In this document: in pieces, positions 40,713-47,667 of the stretch
How the letters are laid out: each line of letters begins with the position of its first letter
Position numbering within the stretch: position 1 is the first letter of the stretch
NCBI GenBank assembly: GCA_937871505.1
Contig: CALMPF010000005.1
Location: forward strand, 1-47,667
Direction: 5' to 3'
Length of the DNA stretch: 47,667 nucleotides
DNA from: an uncultured Planctomycetia bacterium
Lineage (GTDB): Bacteria; Planctomycetota; Phycisphaerae; Phycisphaerales; SM1A02
Notes under the pieces: generated by a model
Told to the model about the DNA's origin: nothing
Database searches by the model: none
Seen by the model: only the letters and a program-made list of their open reading frames with translations
Position numbers and translations under genes: made by a program

Positions 40713-41258
40713 TCACGCCACGCGAGAGATCGACTCGCCCTTCTCGAGCTTCTCCTCGATGCTCTTGACGATGCCGAGGATGTTCGCGCCCGGCGCCTTG
40801 GCCGCGGCGACGAGCTTGCCGGCGGGGGCCAGCGCGATTGCGACGACGCGCCCCTGCGCCTCCTCGCGGGTGGGGAACTCGCTGAGCCGCCGCACTCCCG
40901 CGGGGCCGTCGAAGAGGGTGCCGTCGAGGACGGCCGCCTTCAGCGCGACCTCCTTGACCTTCTTCGACCACTCGATGATGTCGCGGGCGACGTTGACGAC
41001 CGACTCGGCGCCGTAGCAGAAGGCGGCCGGTCCGACGAGCGCCGGTCCGATCGCTTCGAGCGGCGTCCCCGCGATCGCCTGCCGCGCCAGGGTGTTCTTG
41101 ACGATCGTCACGCGGACCCCCTTCTTGCGGAGGTGGTTGCGGAGCTGGTTGTTGTCCGTCGCGTTGTAGCCCCGGAGGTCGACGACCACGGCGCCTTCCA
41201 CGTCGCGGAATCGATCCTGGTACTGCTTGACGATCATCTGCTTGACGGGCTTGCTCAT
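40713..41258 (-). CDS. rplJ: 50S ribosomal protein L10
   Basis: 181 aa from ATG 41258 ([10 protein letters not shown]); upstream extension of the frame is non-coding in character. L10 anchors L7/L12 dimers to 23S rRNA at the stalk base. Signatures are [31 protein letters not shown], and a C-terminal amphipathic helix [13 protein letters not shown] that binds L12. The family is usually 165-180 aa. The 164-nt gap to rplA would host the L10 autoregulatory leader in many bacteria. I did not identify its kink-turn with confidence. The ribosome site is weak. Confidence 0.97.
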   Translation of the reverse strand: MSKPVKQMIVKQYQDRFRDVEGAVVVDLRGYNATDNNQLRNHLRKKGVRVTIVKNTLARQAIAGTPLEAIGPALVGPAAFCYGAESVVNVARDIIEWSKKVKEVALKAAVLDGTLFDGPAGVRRLSEFPTREEAQGRVVAIALAPAGKLVAAAKAPGANILGIVKSIEEKLEKGESISRVA

Positions 41259-41422
41259 GGCGTCTCGCGCTGCTGGAAACGGGGAGGCGGTTCCGGGCGG
41301 GGCCGGTCCGCGGGTCGGTCGGGAGATCAGATGCGGTCTCGAAGCGTGGCGGTCCCTCGCGCGGACCTGCTCCCGGCGCCCGGGGGCGCAGCGAGGAGGC
41401 GCCGCGAGGGGGCGGCGCGGGT

Positions 41423-42100
41423 TCAGACGGCGACCAGCACGCCGGGGCTCATCGTCCCGCTGATGACGCACTTCTTGATGTACTGGCCCTTGGCCGCCGA
41501 GGGGCGGATGCGATTGATGTGCGCGATGAACGCTTCGAGGTTGGTCGCGAGATCGCCCTCGGGGAAGCTCATCTTGCCGATGACGCAGTGGATGTTGCCG
41601 CCGTCGTCGTTGCGGAACTCCTGCTTGCCCGCCGAGTACTCGCGGACGGCGCTGGCGACGTCGGGCGTGACCGTGCCGGCCTTCGGAGAGGGCATGAGCC
41701 CCTTCGGCCCGAGGACCTTTCCGAGTCGGCTGACGACGCGCATCATGTCCGGCGAGGCGACGGCGACGTCGAAGTCCATCCAGCCGCCCTCGATCTTCGA
41801 GACGAGGTCTTCCGCGCCGGCCTCGACCGCCCCGGCCGCCTTCGCGTCGGCGACCTTGTCGCCGGAACAGAAGCAGACCACGCGGGCGCTCCTGCCGGTG
41901 CCCTTGGGCAGGGAGATCGAGCCGCGCAGCGCCTGATCGGCCTGCTTCGGGTCGATTCCGAGATGCACCACGACGTTGACAGACTGATCGAACTTCGGTC
42001 CCTTGAACTTCTTCAGGGCCGCGACCGCCGAGGGGATGTCGAGGGCCTGCTTCGGGGTCGTCGACTGGTTGGCGCGATGACGCTTGGAGATCTTCGGCAT
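41423..42100 (-). CDS. rplA: 50S ribosomal protein L1
   Basis: 225 aa, the L1-stalk protein that guides release of deacylated tRNA and often represses its own operon. Signatures are K-F-D-Q-S-V-N-V-V-V-H-L-G-I-D-P-K-Q-A-D-Q, L-P-K-G-T-G, M-R-V-V-S-R-L-G-K-V-L-G-P-K-G-L-M-P-x-P-K-A-G-T-V, and a C-terminal Y-I-K-K-C-V-I-S-G-T-M-S-P-G-V. The length matches the family (about 230). It begins 4 nt after the rplK stop. Confidence 0.98.
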   Translation of the reverse strand: MPKISKRHRANQSTTPKQALDIPSAVAALKKFKGPKFDQSVNVVVHLGIDPKQADQALRGSISLPKGTGRSARVVCFCSGDKVADAKAAGAVEAGAEDLVSKIEGGWMDFDVAVASPDMMRVVSRLGKVLGPKGLMPSPKAGTVTPDVASAVREYSAGKQEFRNDDGGNIHCVIGKMSFPEGDLATNLEAFIAHINRIRPSAAKGQYIKKCVISGTMSPGVLVAV

Positions 42101-42104
42101 GGGA

Positions 42105-42530
42105 TCAGCTCTCCACCTCGACGCCCATGGAACGGCAGGTGCCGGCGATGACGCGCATCGCGGCCTCGACGCTGCCGGAGTTCAGGTCCGCCATCTTGTC
42201 CTCGGCGATCTTGCGAAGCTGGGCCTGCGTCAGCTTGCCGACCTTGTTCGTGTTCGGCGTGCCTGAGCCGCTCTCGATCTTGAGGGCATCCTTCACCAGC
42301 ACGGAGGCCGGAGACTGCTTGATCTCGAACTCGAAGGTCCGGTCGGCGTAGACCGTGATCAGGCAGCCGACCACCCGCCCGTTGTACTGGGCGGTCTTGG
42401 CATTGAACTGCTGGATGAACTGGCCCGGGTTGACGCCGTTGGCGCCCAGGGCAGGACCGATCGGCGGGGCAGGCGTCGCCTTGCCGCCGGGGGCCATGAT
42501 CTTGAATTGCTTGGTGACCTTCTTGGCCAT
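42105..42530 (-). CDS. rplK: 50S ribosomal protein L11
   Basis: 141 aa from ATG 42530 ([10 protein letters not shown]), with GGGAGG ~9 nt upstream. L11 binds the GTPase-associated centre of 23S rRNA and is needed for RelA activation. The N-terminal [15 protein letters not shown] motif and the C-terminal [16 protein letters not shown] are standard. It is the first gene of the operon. The nusG and secE genes that often precede it are absent from this strand; a MATE transporter lies upstream instead. Confidence 0.98.
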   Translation of the reverse strand: MAKKVTKQFKIMAPGGKATPAPPIGPALGANGVNPGQFIQQFNAKTAQYNGRVVGCLITVYADRTFEFEIKQSPASVLVKDALKIESGSGTPNTNKVGKLTQAQLRKIAEDKMADLNSGSVEAAMRVIAGTCRSMGVEVES

Positions 42531-42556
42531 GTTCGTGATCCTCCCACCGCGAGGGG

Positions 42557-42576
42557 CTCCCGTCTCCTGACGGGAG
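42557..42576 (-). promoter_or_regulatory. Hairpin in the rplK leader
   Basis: A perfect 8-bp stem CTCCCGTC/GACGGGAG with a 4-nt loop, about 27 nt upstream of the rplK start and just before the GGGAGG ribosome site. On the mRNA the loop reads AGGA. The position suits autogenous control of the operon by L1 or another r-protein, but I could not match it to the L1 rRNA site. Confidence 0.5.
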
Positions 42577-42644
42577 TGCTGGACCGGCGGCCGAAGGGGG
42601 CCGGCCCGTCGCGGTAGTGCGTGCGGACTGGGATGGAAGCGGGG

Positions 42645-42672
42645 ATAGTAGCGGTCCGCCTGAAGAAGGCAA
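42645..42672 (-). promoter_or_regulatory. Candidate rplK operon promoter
   Basis: On the minus strand, TTGCCT (42672-42667), a 16-nt spacer and TACTAT (42650-42645). Each box matches the sigma-70-type consensus at 4 of 6 positions. This would give a leader of roughly 107 nt containing the 42557-42576 hairpin. The local AT content is clearly higher than its surroundings. Confidence 0.5.
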
Positions 42673-42704
42673 GCGGCGCCGCGCAGGGGCCTCGCCGCTC
42701 CGTA

Positions 42705-42729
42705 GTCCTCTCCCCGGCGGGGAGAGGAC
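42705..42729. terminator. Perfect 11-bp palindrome downstream of the MATE gene
   Basis: GTCCTCTCCCC-GGC-GGGGAGAGGAC, an 11-bp perfect stem with a 3-nt loop, 89 nt past the MATE stop and upstream of the rplK promoter. It has no U-run. It resembles the dispersed CTCTCCCC-type palindromes that act as terminators or REP elements in many GC-rich genomes. Confidence 0.6.
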
Positions 42730-42817
42730 ACGGAATCGGAGCGGCCGCGCCGCGCTGCGGCTGCCCGTCGTGACGGGGGAGGACGCGAAGTCCGCACCCG
42801 TCACCGGCTGCGAAGGC

Positions 42818-44584
42818 TCACACCCGGGCTCGCTCCCAGGCCGAGGAGAGGAAGCGGGCGCCGAAGGCGATTCCGCGGATGACGATCTCGCCGCAGAGCC
42901 CGAGCCAGATTCCCTGAAGGCCGAGCCCGAGGTGGACGCCGAGATACCACGCGAGAGGGAGTCGGACGGCGTAGCTGGAGACGACGGTGATCAGGAGCGT
43001 CCAGTGCACGTCGCCGACGCCGCGCAGCCCCTGGCGGGTGACCATGCTCAGCGCGAAGAAGACCTGCACCGAGCCGCAGATGAGCAGCAGATCGGGGACG
43101 GTGTCGAGGTAGATCGGATCGTCGGAGATCACCCGGGTCAGCGCCTTCCCGAAGGTCATGAAGAGGACCCCCATCGCGCCCATGATCGCCATCCCGATGA
43201 GCGTGCACGCGGTGATCGTCCGCCGTGCCATCGCGGGGTTTCCGGCGCCGAGGTATTGACCGGCGAGCGCGCCGGCCGCCGTCCCCATGGCGAAGCCGGG
43301 GAGGAAGCTCAGGGCCTCCCACTGGACGGCGATGATGTGGGCGCCGACGAGCCCCTCGCCGACCTGGCCATCTCCGCGCGCCGCCGCGGCGACTCCGATG
43401 AAGCGCATCACGAAGAGGTTGACGCCCCACATGGCGACCCCTTCGAGGAAGTTCGGAATCCCGAGCCGGACGACGCGCCGGGTCATCGCCGCATCGGGGG
43501 CCAGCGCCCGGCGCTCGAGGCGAAGGTCCTTCACGCCGCGAAGGAGCAGCGTGAGCGTCGCCAGCGCGCCGAAGGAGTAGCTCAGCGCCGTCCCCGCCGC
43601 GATCCCGCGCACGCCCCAGACCTCCGGATCGATGCCCAGCGGGTGGTCGATGACCGTCGAGCCGAAGCGCAGCGCGACGCCCGAGAGCAGCCACGATCCG
43701 ATGACGTTCGCGAGGTTCACGCCGATGGCGATCATCGACGGCCGCGTGGTTTCGCCGGCGCCGTGAAGGCACATCGAGCCGACCATCATCACGCCGCAGA
43801 GCGGCATCGAGAGCGCCAGGATCCGGATGTACTCGACGCACATCCGCGTCGCGGCATCGTCGAGGCGGCAGTAGCGCGCAAGCGGCTCCACCGTGACCCA
43901 CATCGCTGCGCCGACGAGAGCGCCCCAGACGACGCTGAGGACCATCGCCTGCCCGAGGGCGCCTCCCGCCTCGGCGAGGTCGCCGCGTCCCATCGCACGG
44001 GCGATGATCGCCTGGGCACCGATGCCCAGGCCGGCCATCGCGATCCCGATGAACCACCCGATGTACGCGCCGATGCCGATGGCGTCGAGCGCCGGAACGA
44101 CGATCGAGCCGGGGAGGTTTCCAGCGAAGATCTTGTCAACGAGGCCGACGAGCGCCGCCATCGCCTGCTGAAGGAGCACCGGGAGGGCGAGGATCCAGAT
44201 CGCGGCCCACATGCTCCGCCCCGCGAGCTTGCCGGAGCGGATCGTCCCCGCTGCGTCCTGCGCCGCCGAGGCCTCCTCGATGGCGAGCAGCGCCTCCGGC
44301 GGGTCCGACGCGTCGAGCGGACCGACCTCGGCGACGGCTCCGCCTGCGTCGCGAGGCTCGTCGCTGCGCGGCGCGATCGACGCCGTCGTCTCATCCGCTC
44401 CGCCGCGGCGGCCTGCCCGCGCGGCCCCCGCCGCGCCGCGGTGCGGAGCCGCGGCCTCCGCGCGTGACGTCTCGTCATCCGGCGGCAGGGGTGCCAAGCG
44501 GCGAGTGTAGTGCGAAGAGCCTGCCGTACGGGCCCGGCGGCGTCGCTCATCCCTCCGGGAGGCGTCGCTCGAAGCGAACCTCAT
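42818..44584 (-). CDS. MATE-family efflux transporter
   Basis: About 588 aa from ATG 44584 (M-R-F-A-S-S-D), chosen for the GAGAGG ribosome site 5 nt upstream. It is a multidrug/toxin efflux antiporter with 12 predicted membrane segments in two halves. The first membrane segment starts near residue 124 (M-W-A-A-I-W-I-L-A-L-P-V-L-L-Q-Q), and the V-D-K-I-F-A-G-N-L motif corresponds to the family's V-D-x-x-x-v-G pattern. The middle holds G-I-P-N-F-L-E-G, and the second half L-P-G-F-A-M-G-T-A-A-G-A-L-A-G-Q-Y-L-G-A-G. The ~120-residue cytoplasmic lead is disordered and unusual for the family (about 450 aa); a shorter start cannot be excluded. It is divergent from the M24 peptidase gene with only 55 bp between starts. 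Confidence 0.9.
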   Translation of the reverse strand: MRFASSDASRRDERRRRARTAGSSHYTRRLAPLPPDDETSRAEAAAPHRGAAGAARAGRRGGADETTASIAPRSDEPRDAGGAVAEVGPLDASDPPEALLAIEEASAAQDAAGTIRSGKLAGRSMWAAIWILALPVLLQQAMAALVGLVDKIFAGNLPGSIVVPALDAIGIGAYIGWFIGIAMAGLGIGAQAIIARAMGRGDLAEAGGALGQAMVLSVVWGALVGAAMWVTVEPLARYCRLDDAATRMCVEYIRILALSMPLCGVMMVGSMCLHGAGETTRPSMIAIGVNLANVIGSWLLSGVALRFGSTVIDHPLGIDPEVWGVRGIAAGTALSYSFGALATLTLLLRGVKDLRLERRALAPDAAMTRRVVRLGIPNFLEGVAMWGVNLFVMRFIGVAAAARGDGQVGEGLVGAHIIAVQWEALSFLPGFAMGTAAGALAGQYLGAGNPAMARRTITACTLIGMAIMGAMGVLFMTFGKALTRVISDDPIYLDTVPDLLLICGSVQVFFALSMVTRQGLRGVGDVHWTLLITVVSSYAVRLPLAWYLGVHLGLGLQGIWLGLCGEIVIRGIAFGARFLSSAWERARV

Positions 44585-44639
44585 CGAGACCTCTCCGTCC
44601 CTCTCCTGCCGCGACCGGAAGGCCAAGGATGATCTCGGC

Positions 44640-46025
44640 ATGACCGAGAAGATCAACACGGAGCCGACCCCGCGCGCGGATCGCCACGCGTCTCGGCCGG
44701 AAGCGCGGCGGAGATCGAACCCAGCCGGTGTCGACGTTGCCGCCGCGAACGCCGCGGCGGAGCCCAGCGGAAGCTCCGCGCTTGCAGCCGAGAAGCTCGC
44801 CGTCGCGAGGGAGGCGCTCGAGGAGCTCGATCTGGACTGCTGGCTCGTCTTCGTGCGCGAGACCGGCGACGGCGGCGACCCGGTGCTTCCGCTGATCTTC
44901 GGGCACGACCTGACCTGGCAGAGCGCGATCATCGTTCCGCGGACGGCGGAGCGGCTTCCCGGCCCGGTGGCGATCGTGGGCACCCATGACGCGGCGCTGG
45001 TCGAGTCGACCGGGCTGTTCGCCGAGACCGTCGGCTACATCGAGGGAATCCGGAGCGACCTGCGGGCGGTGCTCGACAGGCTGGCGCCGCGCTCGATCGC
45101 CATCGACCACTCGATCGACGACGTGAAGGCGGACGGCCTCACGCACGGCATGTTCCTGCTCCTGCGACGGCACCTGGAGGGAACGCCCCACGCCGATCTG
45201 CTGGTCTCCGCTGAGGAGCTCGTGCGCATCGTCCGCGGCCGCAAGAGCGCTACGGAGCTTCGCCGCATCGAAGGGGCGATCGCGACCACGCAGCAGATGC
45301 TCGACGAGGTCGGCCGGTGGGCCCGGCCCGGGCGGAGCGAACGGGAGACGTGGAGCTTCATGCAGGAGCAGATGCGCCGCCTCGGCGTCGGGCCGGCGTG
45401 GAGCAGCGCTGGGTGTCCGATCGTGACGACTTCGCCTCGGTCGATGGGCGGCCATGGCATCGCCGACGCGAGCCTGACCATCGAGCGCGGCTGCATCTTT
45501 CATGTCGATGTCGGCGTGCGGCAGGAGGGGTATTGCTCGGATCTCCAGAGGAGCTGGTACGTTCCGCACGACGGCGAGTCGGAGATCCCCGAGGACGTCC
45601 GCTCCGCCTTCGATGCCGTCCGGGCCGCGGTCGATGCGGGCTTCGCGGCGCTGCGCGCGGGTGTCGAGGCATGGTGCGTCGACGCCGCAGCGCGATCGAC
45701 GTTGGTCGCGGCAGGATGGCCGGAGTACGACCACGCGACCGGGCACGAAGTCGGGAGGGCGGCGCACGACGGTGGCGTCGTGCTCGGTCCGCGCTGGGAG
45801 CGCTACGGGCGGACGCCGCACCGGCGCGTCGAGGTCGGCCACGTCGTCACGCTCGAACTCGGCGTCGACGTTCCGGGCCGGGGATATCTCGGCATCGAGG
45901 AGATGGCCGTGGTCGAGGCCGCCGGGCCGCGATGGCTCTCGAGGCCGCAGCGGGCGATCTGGACCCTCTCGGCCCGTCCTGAGGCGTCGGAGTCTGATGT
46001 GGCAGCGCCGAGCGAAGCTCCGTGA
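44640..46025 (+). CDS. M24-family metallopeptidase (Xaa-Pro aminopeptidase-like)
   Basis: 461 aa. A creatinase-like N-terminal domain (about 48-200, starting L-D-C-W-L-V-F) precedes a pita-bread catalytic domain. All five metal ligands are present in the right order: D290 in H-V-D-V-G-V, D301 in Y-C-S-D-L-Q-R-S-W, H369 in T-G-H-E-V-G, E406 in T-L-E-L-G-V and E420 in G-I-E-E-M-A-V. It should therefore be an active dimetal aminopeptidase, probably releasing residues ahead of proline; exact specificity is unknown. It lacks a signal peptide and is probably cytoplasmic. The first ~45 residues are disordered. The ATG at 44640 is preceded by AAGGA at 11 nt. It is divergent from the MATE gene. Confidence 0.9.
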   Translation: MTEKINTEPTPRADRHASRPEARRRSNPAGVDVAAANAAAEPSGSSALAAEKLAVAREALEELDLDCWLVFVRETGDGGDPVLPLIFGHDLTWQSAIIVPRTAERLPGPVAIVGTHDAALVESTGLFAETVGYIEGIRSDLRAVLDRLAPRSIAIDHSIDDVKADGLTHGMFLLLRRHLEGTPHADLLVSAEELVRIVRGRKSATELRRIEGAIATTQQMLDEVGRWARPGRSERETWSFMQEQMRRLGVGPAWSSAGCPIVTTSPRSMGGHGIADASLTIERGCIFHVDVGVRQEGYCSDLQRSWYVPHDGESEIPEDVRSAFDAVRAAVDAGFAALRAGVEAWCVDAAARSTLVAAGWPEYDHATGHEVGRAAHDGGVVLGPRWERYGRTPHRRVEVGHVVTLELGVDVPGRGYLGIEEMAVVEAAGPRWLSRPQRAIWTLSARPEASESDVAAPSEAP

Positions 46026-46474
46026 CGAGCGGAGCATCCGGACGCGCGGTGCATCCGGACGAGCGATGCGGATCGACGCGGCCCACGCGAAGCGCGGGTC
46101 CCGCTCGCCATCGGCGTTCGTTCCACCGACGCCGTCGAGGTGCGGCGTCATCCGCCGCGCGCCGTCGAGCGACCGGCGCGGGCGCACATCGTGGCATCGA
46201 CGGACCTCGGTCGGGTCCCTCCGCGTGCGCCTCGAAGCGCGCGTCCGTCGTTGATCGGCGTCCCGACGAGGCCCGTCTCCCTCCACTCCCTCCGCCCCTT
46301 CACAGCCCGCCCATCCATCGCCCGCGCCCGCCGGAGCGAACCCGATCGCAGAATCTGACCCGCGCCGAGACCCTGACGGGATCGCGGACCCTGACGGGAT
46401 CGCGGAATCTGACCCGCTCCAAGAATCTGAAGAACCTCCTTGCATCGCCTCGGGGCCAATGTAAACTCTGCCTC
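46026..46474. other. Gene-free stretch with short tandem repeats
   Basis: About 450 bases after the M24 gene. The left part is GC-rich with no feature. Bases 46352-46430 hold repeated CTGACGGGATCG/CTGACCCG words, including two perfect 18-bp copies of ACCCTGACGGGATCGCGG (46370-46387 and 46388-46405). A candidate promoter lies at the right end. An open frame crosses from 46022, but its N-terminal part is arginine-rich and repeat-derived, so I treat it as non-coding until 46475. Confidence 0.6.
46440..46467 (+). promoter_or_regulatory. Candidate promoter of the dockerin-like secreted gene
   Basis: TTGCAT (46440-46445), a 16-nt spacer and TAAACT (46462-46467), preceded by TG in extended -10 position. 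Transcription would start ~46474, next to the ATG at 46475, again suggesting a leaderless transcript. The AT-rich patch stands out from its surroundings. Confidence 0.5.
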
Positions 46475-47047
46475 ATGAACCTCTTCCGGCTGGTTTCTAA
46501 CATCGTTCCGCCGTCCGCCGTCCGCCGTCCGCCGTCCGCCGTCCGCCGTCCGCCGTCCGCCGTCCTGCGGCCTGCGGCCGTCGCCGTGCTCCTGCTGACT
46601 CCCACGGCGTCGGCGCTGAGTCCTGAACCGATGGCCCCGGAACCGTCCGGCGGATCGTCCTCGTGGACGTGTCCGGCGGGCCGCTACCGCATCATCGACC
46701 TCGGGATCTTCGTGGGCTCATGGGGCGCCTGCGCTGAATGCCCCGCCGACTTCAACGGCGACGATGTCGTCGACGGCGCAGACATGGGCTCCATCCTCGG
46801 TGCCGTGTGTCTGGGTCGCCCATGCGCCCGCCCGGCGTGTTCACCGTGTCCGGAGCCGGAGAGCGAGTCTTTGAGCGGCGGCGGGGGCGGCGCGTTCACC
46901 GTCGAAACGGCGCTGGCGTTGATCGGTTTCGCGTCGATCGAGGCCTTCAGCGCGTGGTCGTACTCCGCGACCTTCGAGCAGATCGAGTCGGTCATCACTT
47001 CCATCATCGTCATGATCCAGAGTGGATCGTCAGGAGACACCCCGTGA
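46475..47047 (+). CDS. Secreted dockerin-like protein with repeat tract in its signal region
   Basis: 190 aa from ATG 46475. The signal region is unusual: M-N-L-F-R-L-V-S-N-I-V is followed by P-P-S-A-V-R-R repeats encoded by eight perfect CCGCCGT heptamers, then the hydrophobic core A-A-V-A-V-L-L-L-T-P-T-A-S-A. The mature part has one dockerin-like calcium loop, D-F-N-G-D-D-V-V-D-G-A-D-M, preceded by W-G-A-C-A-E-C-P-A and followed by a cysteine/proline-rich segment, a G-G-G-G-G linker and a hydrophobic C-terminal helix (S-V-I-T-S-I-I-V-M-I) that may hold it in the membrane. No enzyme domain is visible. The TGA overlaps the GTG of the next gene by 4 bp (GTGA), so the two exported proteins are translationally coupled. 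Confidence 0.8.
   Translation: MNLFRLVSNIVPPSAVRRPPSAVRRPPSAVLRPAAVAVLLLTPTASALSPEPMAPEPSGGSSSWTCPAGRYRIIDLGIFVGSWGACAECPADFNGDDVVDGADMGSILGAVCLGRPCARPACSPCPEPESESLSGGGGGAFTVETALALIGFASIEAFSAWSYSATFEQIESVITSIIVMIQSGSSGDTP
46508..46563 (+). repeat. Eight perfect copies of 7-bp CCGCCGT inside a coding region
   Basis: A simple-sequence repeat starting exactly at codon 12 of the secreted protein gene. Because 7 is not a multiple of 3, gain or loss of one copy shifts the reading frame. Three copies (21 bp) encode the heptapeptide P-P-S-A-V-R-R. All eight copies are identical, suggesting recent or maintained slippage. Confidence 0.9.
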
Positions 47048-47667
47048 GTTCCCACATCGCACAGACCACGATTGCCATCGCGGCGCGCCTGCGGCGTCTC
47101 GCTTCCGTCCTGCTCACGACCGCGGCGCTCGCGGCCGCATCGCCGCTTGCGAGCGCGTCGTTCGTGGTCTATTCGAACTACGACAACTGGCTCGCAGCCG
47201 GACCCGCGACGGGCGGAACGCTGGAGACGATCACGTTCACGGAGCTGCCGCCCTCGACGCAGGTCACCGACCAGTACTCCCACCTTGGCGTGCAGTTCTC
47301 CGCGTTGTTCACGGCGGTGTCCTGCTGCAGCCTCGACCTGTATCCGCTCGATGGGGCTGGCCTCGGAGCGAGCTGGACCAACCTCGTCCCGCTCACGCTC
47401 GACTTCGAGACTCGGCAGCAGTGGATCGGCTTCCACCACCCGGGGAAGTTCCGCATCCGGCTTTACGACGATGCCGCTCTTGTGTACGACTCCGTGATCA
47501 CGCTCGGTGGAAGCGGGGTGAACTTCTTCACCGGGATCGTTGGACTGTCGGGCTTCAACCGGGCCGTCCTCGACGATCCCTTCGACGGCCCCTTCGGCAT
47601 CGACAACATCTCCTTCGGCGCCACCCCCGCCCCTCCGGTGGCGGCCCTGCTCGGGGCCGTGCTCTTC
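47044..47667 (+). CDS. PEP-CTERM-like secreted protein (cut by window end)
   Basis: 208 codons visible, no stop before the window end. The GTG start at 47044 overlaps the previous stop (GTGA). The N-terminus has basic residues then a hydrophobic A/L segment (L-A-S-V-L-L-T-T-A-A-L-A-A-A) with a likely cleavage site at A-S-A. The body begins F-V-V-Y-S-N-Y-D-N-W and is strand-rich, including T-F-T-E-L-P-P-S-T, L-G-V-Q-F-S and L-D-F-E-T. Near the window end comes G-I-D-N-I-S-F-G-A, then P-A-P-P and a hydrophobic A-A-L-L-G-A-V-L-F start of a membrane helix, the arrangement of PEP-CTERM sorting signals (P-x-P, helix, basic tail). The basic end lies outside the window. It is probably exported and anchored or processed by an exosortase, coupled to the dockerin-like gene. 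Confidence 0.85.
   Translation, partial: MSSHIAQTTIAIAARLRRLASVLLTTAALAAASPLASASFVVYSNYDNWLAAGPATGGTLETITFTELPPSTQVTDQYSHLGVQFSALFTAVSCCSLDLYPLDGAGLGASWTNLVPLTLDFETRQQWIGFHHPGKFRIRLYDDAALVYDSVITLGGSGVNFFTGIVGLSGFNRAVLDDPFDGPFGIDNISFGATPAPPVAALLGAVLF

Noticed and set aside
41259..41422. L10 autoregulatory leader RNA
   Set aside because: The position is right, but I could not identify the kink-turn and conserved loops by eye. A covariance-model search would settle it.
42531..44584. nusG or secE upstream of rplK
   Set aside because: No small ORF with NusG or SecE features exists there; the upstream gene is clearly a MATE transporter.
44629..44643. Four-codon upstream ORF (ATG ATC TCG GCA TGA) overlapping the M24 start
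   Set aside because: Too short to support without data, and such overlaps arise by chance. The main start has its own upstream AAGGA.
46022..46474. N-terminal extension of the dockerin-like gene with pentapeptide-like N-L-T-x-x repeats
   Set aside because: The repeats derive from an 18-bp DNA tandem repeat, and the rest of the extension is arginine-rich. A signal peptide begins properly at 46475 with a promoter just ahead.

Overview
The window is about 47.7 kb of high-GC DNA (hand counts of 60-base samples in ordinary coding sequence give 67-70% G+C). It looks like a member of the Planctomycetota, most likely the Phycisphaerae. The grounds are two secreted proteins with the short dockerin-like calcium loops typical of that group (N-G-D-x-x-V-D-G-x-D spacing), a secreted protein with a PEP-CTERM-like tail, a lipid A gene, and planctomycete-style ClpC, RpoB and RpoC. 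This is inference from protein character; no 16S rRNA is present.

Layout. (1) 1-3,045: a G-homopolymer edge, a secreted lamin-tail/dockerin-type protein, a tRNA-Arg(TCT), and a DUF72 gene whose stop codon lies inside the tRNA. (2) 3,249-10,138: clpC, a secreted protein that looks like a dead metallopeptidase, lpxB, and a small PD-(D/E)xK-like protein. (3) 10,147-24,446: two sodium-coupled amino-acid transporters (AGCS and NSS families) flanking a compact three-gene operon at 12,950-22,553: a SNF2-type helicase, a long beta-class DNA methyltransferase, and a type III Res-like helicase-nuclease. This operon is the best candidate for a poorly described defence system. It combines DISARM-like and type III restriction-like parts, lacks the other DISARM genes, and its methyltransferase has a low-GC catalytic core set in high-GC flanks. 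(4) 24,602-26,201: an acidic hypothetical protein and a YkgJ-type cysteine-cluster protein, translationally coupled.

(5) 26,498-30,643: four uncharacterised genes on the minus strand that appear to share one module, a helix with an A-Q core followed by a proline-led strand. They are separated from the upstream rpoC by a strong hairpin. This cluster is the second candidate for an undescribed system. (6) 30,928-42,530: the classic rplK-rplA-rplJ-rplL-rpoB-rpoC operon, read leftward, with a recognisable promoter, a leader hairpin, and an unusually long (about 800 nt), structured rplL-rpoB gap. (7) 42,818-47,667: a MATE transporter and an M24 peptidase in divergent orientation, then a dockerin-like secreted protein with a 7-bp repeat tract in its signal region, coupled to a PEP-CTERM-like protein cut by the window end.

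Several genes have a plausible -10 box 7-9 nt before the start codon and little or no Shine-Dalgarno sequence, which suggests leaderless transcripts. Intergenic regions are often filled with degenerate short tandem repeats. No integrase, transposase, rRNA or CRISPR array was seen.
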